Origin: AC-69 sp046728055
Lineage (GTDB): Bacteria > Actinomycetota > UBA4738 > HRBIN12
Reading direction: 5' to 3'
DNA length: 18,680 bases
Assembly (NCBI GenBank): GCA_046728055.1
Contig: JBKPDU010000052.1
Span: forward strand, 1 to 18,680
The notes below the pieces were generated by a model, which was not told where the DNA came from, ran no database searches, and was given only the letters and a program-made list of their open reading frames with translations. Position numbers and translations under genes: made by a program. Shown one piece after another: positions 1 to 6,802 of this stretch; the stretch's first letter is position 1, and each line of letters opens with the position of its first letter.

Positions 1-3000
1 CCAGCGCCTTCAGGCCACGGAGGAGCAGGTCGGGCAATTCGCCCAGCGCGTCCACGCCGCAGAGGAGCAGGTCGGAGAGCTCACCCATCGCCTCCAGACC
101 GCAGACGAGCGAGCGGCCCAGGCGAACGAGGCCATCCAAGCAGCGACGGACGAGGCGAAGAAGACCGAGGCTCGAGCCAAGGCCGCCGAACAGCAGGCCA
201 GAGAGGCCCTCGAGCTAGTCGAGGCGGCCGAAGAGGACGCGAAGCAGAGCCAGGAGCGGATCAGGCAGGCCGAGCTTCGAGCGACGGGCGCCGAGGAGCA
301 GACCCGGCAGACCCTCCAGGTTCTGGAGGAGACGGAGAACCAGGCGAGGCAGTGGGCTGAGCGGGTCAGCCAGGCGGAGCTCCGAGCCAACGAGGCCGCG
401 CAGCAGGCCCAGCAGGTGAACCAGCACCTTGAGGCGGCACGGAACGAGGCGCGAGAGTGGCAGGAGCGGGTCAGCCAGACGGAGATGCGGGCGGCTGAGG
501 CCGAGGAGCAGGTCCGACAGGCCAACGAGCTCATCAAGATCGCGGAGGACCAGGCCAGAAAGGCGGACGGGCGGGCTCAGGATACCGAGCAGCACATCGC
601 CCAGGTCACGCAGCGGCTCCGGGCCGCGGAGGAGCAGATCGCCCAGGTCACCCAGTCCGCCGAGGAGCAGATCGCCCAGCTCACCCAGGCCGCAGACGAA
701 CAGGCCGTTCAGGCCAGCGAGATCATCCAGGTCGCGGAAGAGCAGACCAGGAAAGCCGACGAGCGGGCCAACGCCTTGGCGGACCAGGTCAGGCAGGCCG
801 AAGAGCGGGCCCAGGCCGCCGAGGACCAGATCGGGCAACTCACCGATCGGCTTCAGGGCGCCGAGGAACAGGTCACCCAGCTCTCCCAGGCCGCCGACGA
901 ACAGGCCGTTCAGGCCAGCGAGATCATCCAGGTCGCGGAGGAGCAGGCGAGGAAGGCCGACGAGCGGGCCAACGCCTTGATGGAGCAGGTCAGGCAGGCA
1001 GACGAGCGGGCCCGGGCCGCCGAGGAGCAGATCGGGCAGCTCACCGGGCGCCTCCAGGGGGCGGAGGATGAGGTCGCCGAGCTGGTTCGGTCGGCGGACG
1101 AGCAGGCCGTCCAGGCCAACCAGCTCATCGCCGCCGCGGAGGACCAGGCCAGGAAGGCGGACGAGCGGGCCAGGGTCGCGCAGGAGCGGGCCACGTCGGC
1201 CGAGGAGCAGATCGGGCAGCTCACGCAGCGGCTCCAGGCCTCGGAGGAAGAGATCGCCCAGCTCACCCACGCCGCCGACGAGCAAGCCGTCCAGGCCAAC
1301 GAGCTCATTCAGCTCTCCGAGGAAGAGGCGAGGAAGGCCGACGAGCGTGCTCGGGCCGCCGAGGGGAAGATCGGACAGCTCACCCAGCAGGTGCAGGCCT
1401 CGGAGGAACAGGTCGTCCAGCTCACCCAGCTGGTCGAGGCCACGAATGAGCAGGCCGTCCAGGCCAACCAGCTCATTCAGATCTCGGAGGACCAGGCACG
1501 GCAGGCCGACGAGCGGGCCCGGGCTGCCGAGGAGCAGATCGTGCAGCTCACTGAGCAGCTTCAGGCCGCCGACGAGCAGGCCGTCCAGGCCAACCAGCTC
1601 ATCCAGATCTCGGAGGACCAGGCACGGCAAGCCGACGAGCGGGCTCGGGGCTTGGATGAACAGATCGGACAGCTCACACCCCAGCTCCAGTCCGCCGAGG
1701 AGAAGGTCTCCCAGCTCACCCAGCGCCTCCAGGCCGCCGACGAGCAGGTCGTGCAGCTCACCCAGGCCGCCGACGAGCAGGCAGTCCAGGCCAACGAGCT
1801 CATCCAGGTTTCGGAGGAGCAGGCGAGGAAGGCCGACGAGCGGACTCGCGCAGCCGAGGAGAAGATCGGACAGCTCACAGAGCGGCTTCAGGCCAGGGAG
1901 GAAGAGGTCAGCCAGCTCACCGAGCGCCTCCAGGCCGCCGACGAGCAAGCCGTGCAGGCCAACCAGCTCATCCAGGTCGCAGAGGACCAGGCCAGGAAGG
2001 CCGACGTCCGGGCCCAGGCCGCGGAAGAGGAGATCGGACAGCTCACTCAGCGCCTGCAGGCTTCGGAGGAACAGGTCACCCAGCTCACCCAGGCCGCCGA
2101 CGAGCAAATGGTGCAGGCCAACCAGATCATCCAGGTCGCAGAGGACCAGGCGAGAGAAGCCGGTTCGAAGCTACTCGCCACCGAGACTCAGTTGCAGCAG
2201 ATGGAGGTCCGTGCCCAGGGCGCGGAAGAGGAGGCCGCGGCGCTCGCGCAGCGCCTCCAGGCGGCAGAGGAGAAGGCCAGCGAGGCATCCGAGCGCCTGC
2301 TCGAGGTGCAGGCGCAGGCGCAGCAGGCGGATGCCCGGATGAAGTCGGCGGAGGACAAGGCCAGGGAAGCCACCAAGCGCATGCACGCAGCCGAGGACGA
2401 GGCCCAGAGGGCCACCGCAGGCGCGCTGGTCGCCGAGACCAAGGTGAAGCAGGCCGAGGTCCGTTCGCGAGCGGTGGAGGATGAATCGTCCCAGACCGCC
2501 GCGAAGAACGCCCAACTCCTCGAGCAGCTCCAGCAGGCGCGGGGCGAGATGGTCGGTGCGGAGGAACGAGCGCGTCTGGCCGAGGAGAAGTACCAGACCG
2601 CGGCCGAGCGACTCGCGGTCCTGGAGGGCCAACTCAAGGAGCTCAAGGTGCGGATCGCCGTGGCCAAGACCGAACTGCCGGTCGGCGCCGTCACCGACAA
2701 GGAGCGAAGCACCCTTCAGGACGCCGTGGCGACGGAGGTGCGCCGGCCGCTCACGTCGATCCTGGGGGTCAGCCTCGCGCTGCGGCACAGCGATCCCGAT
2801 TCCCGAGACGGACAGGAGCTGGTCAAGCAGCTCGGGACGAATGCCCGCAAGCTGGATCGCATGGTCGGCGTGCTCCTCGAGCTCGACCGGCTCGCCGAAG
2901 GGTCCCTGAAGGCCTATCGCCGCCGGACCGACCTGCAGGCCCTGGTGCGCCGGGTGGTCGAGGAATCGCCCGATCTGGCCAACCGGAACGCCCACGTGGA

Positions 3001-3421
3001 GGCGGAGAAGGTCGTGGTGGCGGTCGATCCCACGATGACGGAGCAGATGGTCGAGACCCTGCTGACCAACGCGAGCGAGCGGACGTCGCCCGGTAATCCC
3101 GTGTGGATCCGCGTTTCGAGCGACCCCGAGGGCGCCATCATCGCCGTGGACGACGCGGGCCCCGAGGTCCCCGAGGGACTGCGGAAGGCCCTTTCCGGCT
3201 CACCCGAAGAGCAGAAGCGCGCAGCGGGGAAGACTCGCGTTCCGCCCAGCCTGACCGTGCTCCAGAGGCTGGCCGAGGTCCACGCCGGTAGGGCCTGGGT
3301 CGAGGAGCGTGAGGGTGGCGGGGCCTCGTTCCGGGTGTTCCTGCCGGAGGCGCCGGAAGAGACCACGGGGCTCGGCGGGCAGACCGTCGAGGGCACGGAC
3401 AAGACGGTCAGGGTCCAGTAG
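1..3421 (+). CDS. Giant coiled-coil protein with degenerate histidine-kinase-like C-terminus (5' end outside window)
   Basis: The frame is open from base 2 to the TAG at 3419-3421 (1139 residues visible), so the true start lies left of the window and the GTG at 416 is only internal. About 900 residues are Glu/Gln/Ala-rich coiled coil built from an ADEQAVQANQLIQ-type unit repeated nine times between about 695 and 2150. The last ~230 residues (about 2700-3370) resemble a HisKA plus HATPase module. ATEVRRPLTSILG stands where kinases have sHELRTPLTSILG, LLTNASERTS matches the N box (Asn codon 3068), DAGPE matches a G1 box, and EREGGGASFRVFLP matches the final strand. The phospho-acceptor His is Thr (codon 2732), G1 has Glu for its second Gly, and no GxGL G2 lid is visible. 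I see no membrane segment in the visible part. It is probably a cytoplasmic scaffold or pseudokinase. The domain resemblance is clear; the biological role is unknown. Confidence 0.88.
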   Translation, partial: QRLQATEEQVGQFAQRVHAAEEQVGELTHRLQTADERAAQANEAIQAATDEAKKTEARAKAAEQQAREALELVEAAEEDAKQSQERIRQAELRATGAEEQTRQTLQVLEETENQARQWAERVSQAELRANEAAQQAQQVNQHLEAARNEAREWQERVSQTEMRAAEAEEQVRQANELIKIAEDQARKADGRAQDTEQHIAQVTQRLRAAEEQIAQVTQSAEEQIAQLTQAADEQAVQASEIIQVAEEQTRKADERANALADQVRQAEERAQAAEDQIGQLTDRLQGAEEQVTQLSQAADEQAVQASEIIQVAEEQARKADERANALMEQVRQADERARAAEEQIGQLTGRLQGAEDEVAELVRSADEQAVQANQLIAAAEDQARKADERARVAQERATSAEEQIGQLTQRLQASEEEIAQLTHAADEQAVQANELIQLSEEEARKADERARAAEGKIGQLTQQVQASEEQVVQLTQLVEATNEQAVQANQLIQISEDQARQADERARAAEEQIVQLTEQLQAADEQAVQANQLIQISEDQARQADERARGLDEQIGQLTPQLQSAEEKVSQLTQRLQAADEQVVQLTQAADEQAVQANELIQVSEEQARKADERTRAAEEKIGQLTERLQAREEEVSQLTERLQAADEQAVQANQLIQVAEDQARKADVRAQAAEEEIGQLTQRLQASEEQVTQLTQAADEQMVQANQIIQVAEDQAREAGSKLLATETQLQQMEVRAQGAEEEAAALAQRLQAAEEKASEASERLLEVQAQAQQADARMKSAEDKAREATKRMHAAEDEAQRATAGALVAETKVKQAEVRSRAVEDESSQTAAKNAQLLEQLQQARGEMVGAEERARLAEEKYQTAAERLAVLEGQLKELKVRIAVAKTELPVGAVTDKERSTLQDAVATEVRRPLTSILGVSLALRHSDPDSRDGQELVKQLGTNARKLDRMVGVLLELDRLAEGSLKAYRRRTDLQALVRRVVEESPDLANRNAHVEAEKVVVAVDPTMTEQMVETLLTNASERTSPGNPVWIRVSSDPEGAIIAVDDAGPEVPEGLRKALSGSPEEQKRAAGKTRVPPSLTVLQRLAEVHAGRAWVEEREGGGASFRVFLPEAPEETTGLGGQTVEGTDKTVRVQ
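695..2150 (+). repeat. Nine coding repeats of a coiled-coil unit, 42-67 codons apart
   Basis: The DEQAVQA-type signature (NEQAVQA at one site, DEQMVQA at the last) starts at 695, 896, 1097, 1277, 1445, 1571, 1772, 1940 and 2099. The spacings are 201, 201, 180, 168, 126, 201, 168 and 159 bp, or 67, 67, 60, 56, 42, 67, 56 and 53 codons. Units share a DEQAVQANQLIQ segment, an EDQARKADERA segment and an IGQLTQRLQ segment. The repeats are diverged at DNA level but all stay in frame. Confidence 0.85.
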
Positions 3422-3491
3422 AGACCGCTGCCTCAGGGTTTCCGTGGCACGCTCGTCGCTTTCGCCCGCTTCGGTGGGATCAAGATCGAGC

Positions 3492-3523
3492 GGCCGCGCC
3501 CCGCTGGTCAGCGGGGCGCGGCC
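3492..3523. terminator. Strong GC hairpin between convergent genes
   Basis: A perfect 14-bp stem (3492-3505 with 3510-3523) closes a 4-nt GGTC loop about 70 bp after the coiled-coil gene. There is no T tract, as is common for high-GC terminators. It lies between convergent genes and could act in both directions. Confidence 0.65.
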
Positions 3524-3612
3524 ACGTTGGTCGGGGGCCGGGCGAGGCCTGCGGCGCGGGGGGCCCACCGCTGGTGCCTGTCGCACGGCCCCCGAGTCTG
3601 TGGGGCCCTGCG

Positions 3613-3669
3613 TCCGAGCCGTCCTGGGCAGGTATTGGGGGCTTGAGTCTGACCCCCGGACGGCTCGGA
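3613..3669. terminator. Compound hairpin at the 3' end of the convergent minus-strand gene
   Basis: A perfect 12-bp outer stem (3613-3624 with 3658-3669) encloses an inner 5-bp stem (GGGGG 3637-3641 with CCCCC 3653-3657). A smaller 6-bp hairpin, 3587-3592 with 3602-3607, sits just left. The structure lies about 11 bp beyond the minus-strand stop codon at 3681-3683, so its simplest role is terminating that gene. An RNA element with another role is not excluded. Confidence 0.5.
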
Positions 3670-3680
3670 GTGGGCCTGGC

Positions 3681-4376
3681 CTACCTGGGTTCCTGGGAGC
3701 TGAGCTCCACCATCCGTTGCAGCCAACGCTGGTAGTCCCCCGGCCGCTCGCTGACATCGGGACGCGAGTCTGAGGTGGGGGTCCCATTGCCGGAACGGTG
3801 CTCGATCACGATGGGCTCGTCCGGCGTGGAACGGGTGCCCACCGACACGGGCGTCGGCCTATCCTCCGTCTCGGGCGTCGGGCGTGCCTCGGGCGTCGGG
3901 CGCGCCTCGGGCGTCGGGCTTGCCTCTTGCACGGGCGTCGCACTGCGCCCCGTCACTTCCGGTCCGGGAACGAAGGGCACTCGCTCCTCAGTCCTGGTCA
4001 TCAGGTCGGTCATCTCGGCCGACATCTGGGCAAGGGCGGTCACCATCTCGGAGATCCGCCGTTGGGTATCGGCCGCCACGTCCTCGGCCTTCGACCGGAT
4101 CTCAGCGGCGGCCACCTGCGCCGCCTTCAACACGGAAGCGACCTCCTCGCCGACCAGCGCGGCCAGCGCGCCTGGATCCACGGGGATCGTGCCGTGGGCC
4201 TCAGCCTCCGGCAGTGCTACTGGCTCTGGCTCTCCTTCAGTGGGCTCACCCGCCAGCTGGGAGACAGTCTCCTCGGCCGGGGATGTCTGAAGCGTGGCGG
4301 CCAGCTCCTCCCATGCATCGAGCTTTGCGTTCGCCTCCGGCATCTGGCAACCGTTCGCGCCCTCGAAGCCCTCCAT
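3681..4376 (-). CDS. Hypothetical helical protein with PTPEAR repeats
   Basis: This 231-residue protein has no family I can name with confidence. The start at 4376 was chosen because a GGGGAGG ribosome site lies 8 nt upstream; the frame continues open to a start at 4451, but that extension has no comparable site. Residues 1-60 are acidic. Residues 68-130 form one long amphipathic helix (VGEEVASVLKAAQVAAAEIR onward) that recalls the helices of DivIVA-like or chromosome/septum-associated actinobacterial proteins, a weak resemblance only. Residues 145-210 are low complexity, rich in Pro, Thr and Glu, with three tandem PTPEAR-like hexapeptides. The C-terminus has YQRWLQRMVEL, a short predicted helix. 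No signal peptide or membrane segment is visible. It converges on the coiled-coil pseudokinase gene, which hints at but does not show a shared cytoskeletal role. Confidence 0.75.
   Translation of the reverse strand: MEGFEGANGCQMPEANAKLDAWEELAATLQTSPAEETVSQLAGEPTEGEPEPVALPEAEAHGTIPVDPGALAALVGEEVASVLKAAQVAAAEIRSKAEDVAADTQRRISEMVTALAQMSAEMTDLMTRTEERVPFVPGPEVTGRSATPVQEASPTPEARPTPEARPTPETEDRPTPVSVGTRSTPDEPIVIEHRSGNGTPTSDSRPDVSERPGDYQRWLQRMVELSSQEPR
3871..3924. repeat. Three 18-bp tandem repeats inside the PTPEAR gene
   Basis: Three consecutive 18-bp units (3871-3888, 3889-3906, 3907-3924) of the form TCGGGCGTCGGGC(G/T)(T/C)GCC differ at only one or two positions. Read on the minus strand they encode Pro-Thr-Pro-Glu-Ala-Arg/Ser-type hexapeptides. 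Copy number may vary between strains. Confidence 0.85.
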
Positions 4377-4563
4377 GTCGACTGCCTCCCCGCTGTCATC
4401 GCCCCGAGTGGGCGCTCGTCCTGTACATCGCGGAACTGGGGCATGGTGCACGCGGTCAACGGGGTGATTTCTGGCTCCCCTACGTGGAGGACTCGGTGTC
4501 GTCCGTCGCCTCGATTAGGGCCTCTTCTCAGGCACGGAACAGGATGGAGAACTCCTGCTCATG

Positions 4564-4593
4564 TTGACCTGGTTTGACGCCGAGAAGTGATAG
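4564..4593 (+). promoter_or_regulatory. Candidate promoter for the 103-residue protein gene
   Basis: TTGACC (4564-4569) is followed after 18 bp by TGATAG (4588-4593), about 70 bp before the GTG start at 4660. The -10 match is poor. The rest of 4377-4659 is the divergent intergenic region for this gene and its minus-strand neighbour, and I see nothing else clear there. Confidence 0.25.
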
Positions 4594-4659
4594 GACGTCT
4601 GGCCATCATCTCCGGACGCGCAGGAAGCTCAAGGCAGGTAAAGAAGGAGGGATCGGTCG

Positions 4660-4971
4660 GTGAGCTTGGGTCTGGACATCTCCAAGATCGCGAGGATCGA
4701 GGCGGATCGGATCTACGCGCTGATACTCCCGGAAAAGGAGGGCGAGGACACGGTGACCGTGCCGGTCCAGCTTCTCTCGAGCCTGCTGGCAACCGGGGAG
4801 AAACTGGAAGCGCTCGCGCCGAACTATGTCAAGATCGCGCTGGAGAAGCTCAGGGAGACGGCGAAGATCCACAAGTTCAGGAAGAAGGCCGTCATCCCCA
4901 AGGAGAGTCTCGCGTTCCTCGCCGCCGCGTTCCGCATTGCGGCGGATACGTCCGACGGCCGCCGTCCGTAA
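4660..4971 (+). CDS. Small conserved-looking protein of unknown function (103 aa)
   Basis: The GTG start at 4660 is supported by AAGGAGGG (4644-4651) with about 8-9 nt spacing, and codon use shows the strong GC3 bias of its neighbours. The sequence opens MSLGLDISKIARIEADRIYA, continues with a mixed-charge helix (LLSSLLATGEKLEALAPNYV), then a very basic stretch (KIHKFRKKAV) and a hydrophobic helix (LAFLAAAFRIAA) near the C-terminus. There is no signal peptide, cysteine or recognised motif. It diverges from the PTPEAR gene and lies upstream of a LuxR-type regulator. I do not recognise the family. It is soluble and helical on appearance, and the basic patch could bind nucleic acid or a membrane surface, which is speculation. 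Confidence 0.72.
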   Translation: MSLGLDISKIARIEADRIYALILPEKEGEDTVTVPVQLLSSLLATGEKLEALAPNYVKIALEKLRETAKIHKFRKKAVIPKESLAFLAAAFRIAADTSDGRRP

Positions 4972-5095
4972 ACGACGGACACAGTCTGAAGGTCGCCGAG
5001 GCCTAGCGCGGCGGCCTCACTGACGTCAAGACCAAGTCGCTCAAGGACGGCGCCGCGTCCACAAATCCCCCGCCGGACCCCCACTTACGCCTTTC

Positions 5096-5124
5096 GGCCA
5101 ATGGACGTTGTGGGTTGATTGGCC
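5096..5124. promoter_or_regulatory. GGCCAAT-N15-ATTGGCC inverted repeat, candidate operator
   Basis: A perfect 7-bp inverted repeat has arms at 5096-5102 and 5118-5124, with centres 22 bp (about two helical turns) apart, as for a dimeric repressor or activator. It sits about 140-170 bp before the LuxR-type gene. A weak promoter candidate TTGTGG (5108-5113) / TAGGAT (5133-5138), spacer 19, overlaps it. A second perfect palindrome, TGACG-AA-CGTCA, lies at 5171-5182. Confidence 0.4.
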
Positions 5125-5264
5125 TAGGAAGTTAGGATGATCCGGCGCGCAACAACCGATCCAACCACCTTGACGAACGTCACACCGGATCTGTGCGGAG
5201 GATCACGCCAGGGTGGTGCCGGCCATCACGGCACGTCGTGGGCGGCTTGCACGAATGTCCTCCC

Positions 5265-5732
5265 ATGGCGATGCACGTGAAGCTCGAGGCCCCGGAGACG
5301 CTCGCGGTGAACGGGACGGACGTCATGCCGCCGGCCCTGAACGACCTCCTGACCCTCGCCTCATGGGTGGCAGTCCAGTGGAGGGATCTCGACGAGAAGG
5401 CACGTCTGGCGCTGGTCCGCCGGATCCAGCAGGTGGCCTCGGATCTCGGCCGGCAGGCCCAGGGGAACGGCCTTCAGGACCTTGGGTCAGTCGGCGAGCT
5501 CCACGCCCTCAACCGGCTCTCCCTGCTCACGCCTCGCGAGATCGACGTCCTCGAGGCTATCGCGGACGGGTACTCCACCGGCATGATCGCGTCCCTCCTC
5601 GGGATCAGCACCGCCACCGTTCGAAGCCACGTGAAGAGCCTCCTGGCCAAGCTGGCACTCCACTCCCGCGTGGAGGCCGTCTCCCTGGTCCTCAGGTCCA
5701 ACGGCGGGTCTCCGAACGCCGAAAGGGCCTAG
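5265..5732 (+). CDS. LuxR/GerE-type DNA-binding regulator
   Basis: The C-terminal ~60 residues are a textbook LuxR-type helix-turn-helix. LTPREIDVLEAIADGYSTGMIASLLGISTATVRSHV carries the TPRE entry, the IA..LGIS turn and the TV..HV recognition helix, followed by KSLLAKLALHSRVEAV. The N-terminal ~85 residues are helical (LLTLASWVAVQWRDLDEKAR) and show no receiver domain, PAS domain or autoinducer-binding domain, so the input signal is unknown. The frame is open from a GTG at 5193, but residues 1-24 of that version are rich in Cys, Trp, His and Pro and look non-coding, so ATG 5265 (or 5271) is preferred. No clear ribosome site precedes any of these starts. Two inverted repeats upstream may be its own or another regulator's sites. 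The target genes are unknown. Confidence 0.82.
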   Translation: MAMHVKLEAPETLAVNGTDVMPPALNDLLTLASWVAVQWRDLDEKARLALVRRIQQVASDLGRQAQGNGLQDLGSVGELHALNRLSLLTPREIDVLEAIADGYSTGMIASLLGISTATVRSHVKSLLAKLALHSRVEAVSLVLRSNGGSPNAERA

Positions 5733-5824
5733 CCGGGATCGGCAAGTTTCTCCCTCCTGATTCCACTGTCTGCTGAATCCAAGGGATGACGTCCTCTACA
5801 TGGACAGGCTGTCGCTCTCTCTGC

Positions 5825-5854
5825 TTGACAAGGCGGGCCAGTAAGCTGTAGCTT
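5825..5854 (+). promoter_or_regulatory. Promoter of the arsR-SRPBCC operon, probably leaderless
   Basis: A perfect -35 TTGACA (5825-5830) and a -10 TAGCTT (5849-5854) are separated by 18 bp. The predicted transcription start, about 7-11 nt after the -10, coincides with or just precedes the ATG at 5865. No Shine-Dalgarno sequence lies upstream, so the mRNA is probably leaderless. Confidence 0.6.
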
Positions 5855-5873
5855 ACGGTAAGTCATGGCTTAC
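5841..5873. promoter_or_regulatory. Tandem ArsR-type operators over the -10 and start codon
   Basis: Copy 1, GTAAGCTGTAGCTTAC (5841-5856), is a perfect 7-2-7 palindrome covering the -10 box. Copy 2, GTAAGTCATGGCTTAC (5858-5873), keeps the GTAAG-N6-CTTAC arms and contains the ATG start. The copies are 17 bp apart centre to centre, on nearly the same helix face pattern. The layout predicts autorepression by the ArsR protein it precedes. Confidence 0.72.
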
Positions 5874-6221
5874 GGAGGCCAAGACGAGACCGCCAGGGTG
5901 TTGGACGCACTGGGGGACTCGACCCGGCGTGCCGTCCTCGAGCTGCTCAGGGACGGGGCCAGGCCGGTCGGGGAGATCGCCAGGGACCTCCCGGTGAGCC
6001 GCCCTGCCGTCTCCCAGCACCTTCGAGTGCTGAAGGGGGCAGGGCTGGTGCGAGAGCGACGAGAAGGGGCCAAACGGCTCTACAGCGTCGACACAGCGGG
6101 GCTCTCGGCGCTCCGAACCTACCTGGAGACGTTCTGGGACACCGCGCTCGTAGCGTTCAAAGAAGCGGCCGAGGGGGCCGGCTCCACGCAGCCCGACGAC
6201 GAAGGGAGGACGACGAGATGA
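5865..6221 (+). CDS. ArsR-family winged-helix repressor
   Basis: This 118-residue protein has the ArsR/SmtB winged-helix fold. VLDALGDSTRRAVLELLRDG forms the first helices, VGEIARDLPVSRPAVSQHLRV the helix-turn-helix with the SRPAVSQHL recognition helix, and GLVRERREGAKRLYSVD the wing. The metal-binding ELCV(C/G)D motif is absent and there are no cysteines, so it belongs to the non-metal branch often paired with SRPBCC proteins. The first codon lies inside a palindrome and has no ribosome site, fitting translation of a leaderless mRNA. Its stop overlaps the next gene's start (ATGA, 6218-6221), so the two are translationally coupled. It likely represses its own operon through the tandem palindromes at 5841-5873. 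The inducing signal is unknown. Confidence 0.93.
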   Translation: MAYGGQDETARVLDALGDSTRRAVLELLRDGARPVGEIARDLPVSRPAVSQHLRVLKGAGLVRERREGAKRLYSVDTAGLSALRTYLETFWDTALVAFKEAAEGAGSTQPDDEGRTTR

Positions 6222-6700
6222 GCGACCTAGAACCCATCCGCCGATCCATGAACGTGCGATGCGAACCGGAACGGGCGTTCCGCGTCTTCACTGAGGACAT
6301 GAACGCCTGGTGGCCCCTGGACACGCATGGACGGGCGGCCGACCAGTTCGCGGACGAGGGGGTGAAGGCCGAGCGCCTCGAGGTCCACGGGCGCGTCGGC
6401 GGCCAGATCGTGGAGTGCATGTCGAACGGCGTATCCCTTCCGTGGGGCGAGTTCCTGGCCTGGGAGCCGCCCACCCGGTTCGTCCTCGCGTGGAAACCGC
6501 ACTCGCGGCCGGTCCCGCCGACCGAGGTCGAGGTCCGGTTCATCGCCGACGGCGACGGGACCAGGGTCGAGCTGGAGCACCGAGGGTGGGAGCGAGTGGG
6601 AGCCGAGGCCACGGAGGTACGCGAGGCGTACGGCTCACCGCAGGGGTGGGTCACGACGTTGAATGTGTTCGCCGCGGCGATCGAGCGGGAGGTGGCGTGA
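6218..6700 (+). CDS. SRPBCC / AHSA1-type protein
   Basis: This 160-residue protein has the START-like AHSA1 layout. An N-terminal strand and helix (IRRSMNVRCEPERAFRVFTE) lead to MNAWWPLDTHG, a central GGQIVE...GEFLAWEPPTRFVLAWKP sheet typical of AHSA1 domains, then a TEVEVRF...GTRVELEHRGWE strand pair and a long C-terminal helix. A GGGAGG ribosome site lies 8 nt before the ATG, and the start overlaps the ArsR stop. ArsR-SRPBCC pairs are common in Actinomycetota; the SRPBCC partner has a hydrophobic ligand cavity or acts like an Hsp90 co-factor, but its ligand is rarely known. No catalytic residues are evident. It is cytoplasmic and likely co-regulated with the upstream repressor. Confidence 0.9.
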   Translation: MSDLEPIRRSMNVRCEPERAFRVFTEDMNAWWPLDTHGRAADQFADEGVKAERLEVHGRVGGQIVECMSNGVSLPWGEFLAWEPPTRFVLAWKPHSRPVPPTEVEVRFIADGDGTRVELEHRGWERVGAEATEVREAYGSPQGWVTTLNVFAAAIEREVA

Positions 6701-6730
6701 CCTCTTTGGTCTCCTCCAGCTGACCGGGTG

Positions 6731-6780
6731 GCCTCGCGCGGCGAGGCGGTTCAGGGTAGGTTTGGTCCTGAAATAACCAA
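6731..6780. promoter_or_regulatory. potD leader: GC hairpin and TTGGT-N9-ACCAA inverted repeat
   Basis: A 7-bp stem with a 3-nt loop (6731-6737 with 6741-6747) sits 30 bp after the SRPBCC stop and could terminate that operon. It is followed by an inverted repeat, TTGGT (6762-6766) and ACCAA (6776-6780), 22 bp before the potD start, a plausible operator. No convincing -35/-10 pair was found here. Confidence 0.35.
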
Positions 6781-6802
6781 GCAGAGCAACGGGGGGAGAA
6801 CC

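Noticed and set aside
215..2107. Long Leu/Gly-rich minus-strand open frame opposite the coiled-coil gene
   Set aside because: It is the antisense shadow of GAG/CAG/GCC-rich repeats. It has no ribosome site or domain, and the plus-strand frame has clear homology-like motifs.
695..2150. Regular repeats that might suggest a CRISPR array
   Set aside because: All spacings are in-frame multiples of three within one coding region, units are diverged, and there are no unique spacers or cas genes.
5018..5030. TGACGTCA palindrome near 5020
   Set aside because: A single 8-bp palindrome with no second copy or promoter at a useful distance, compatible with chance.
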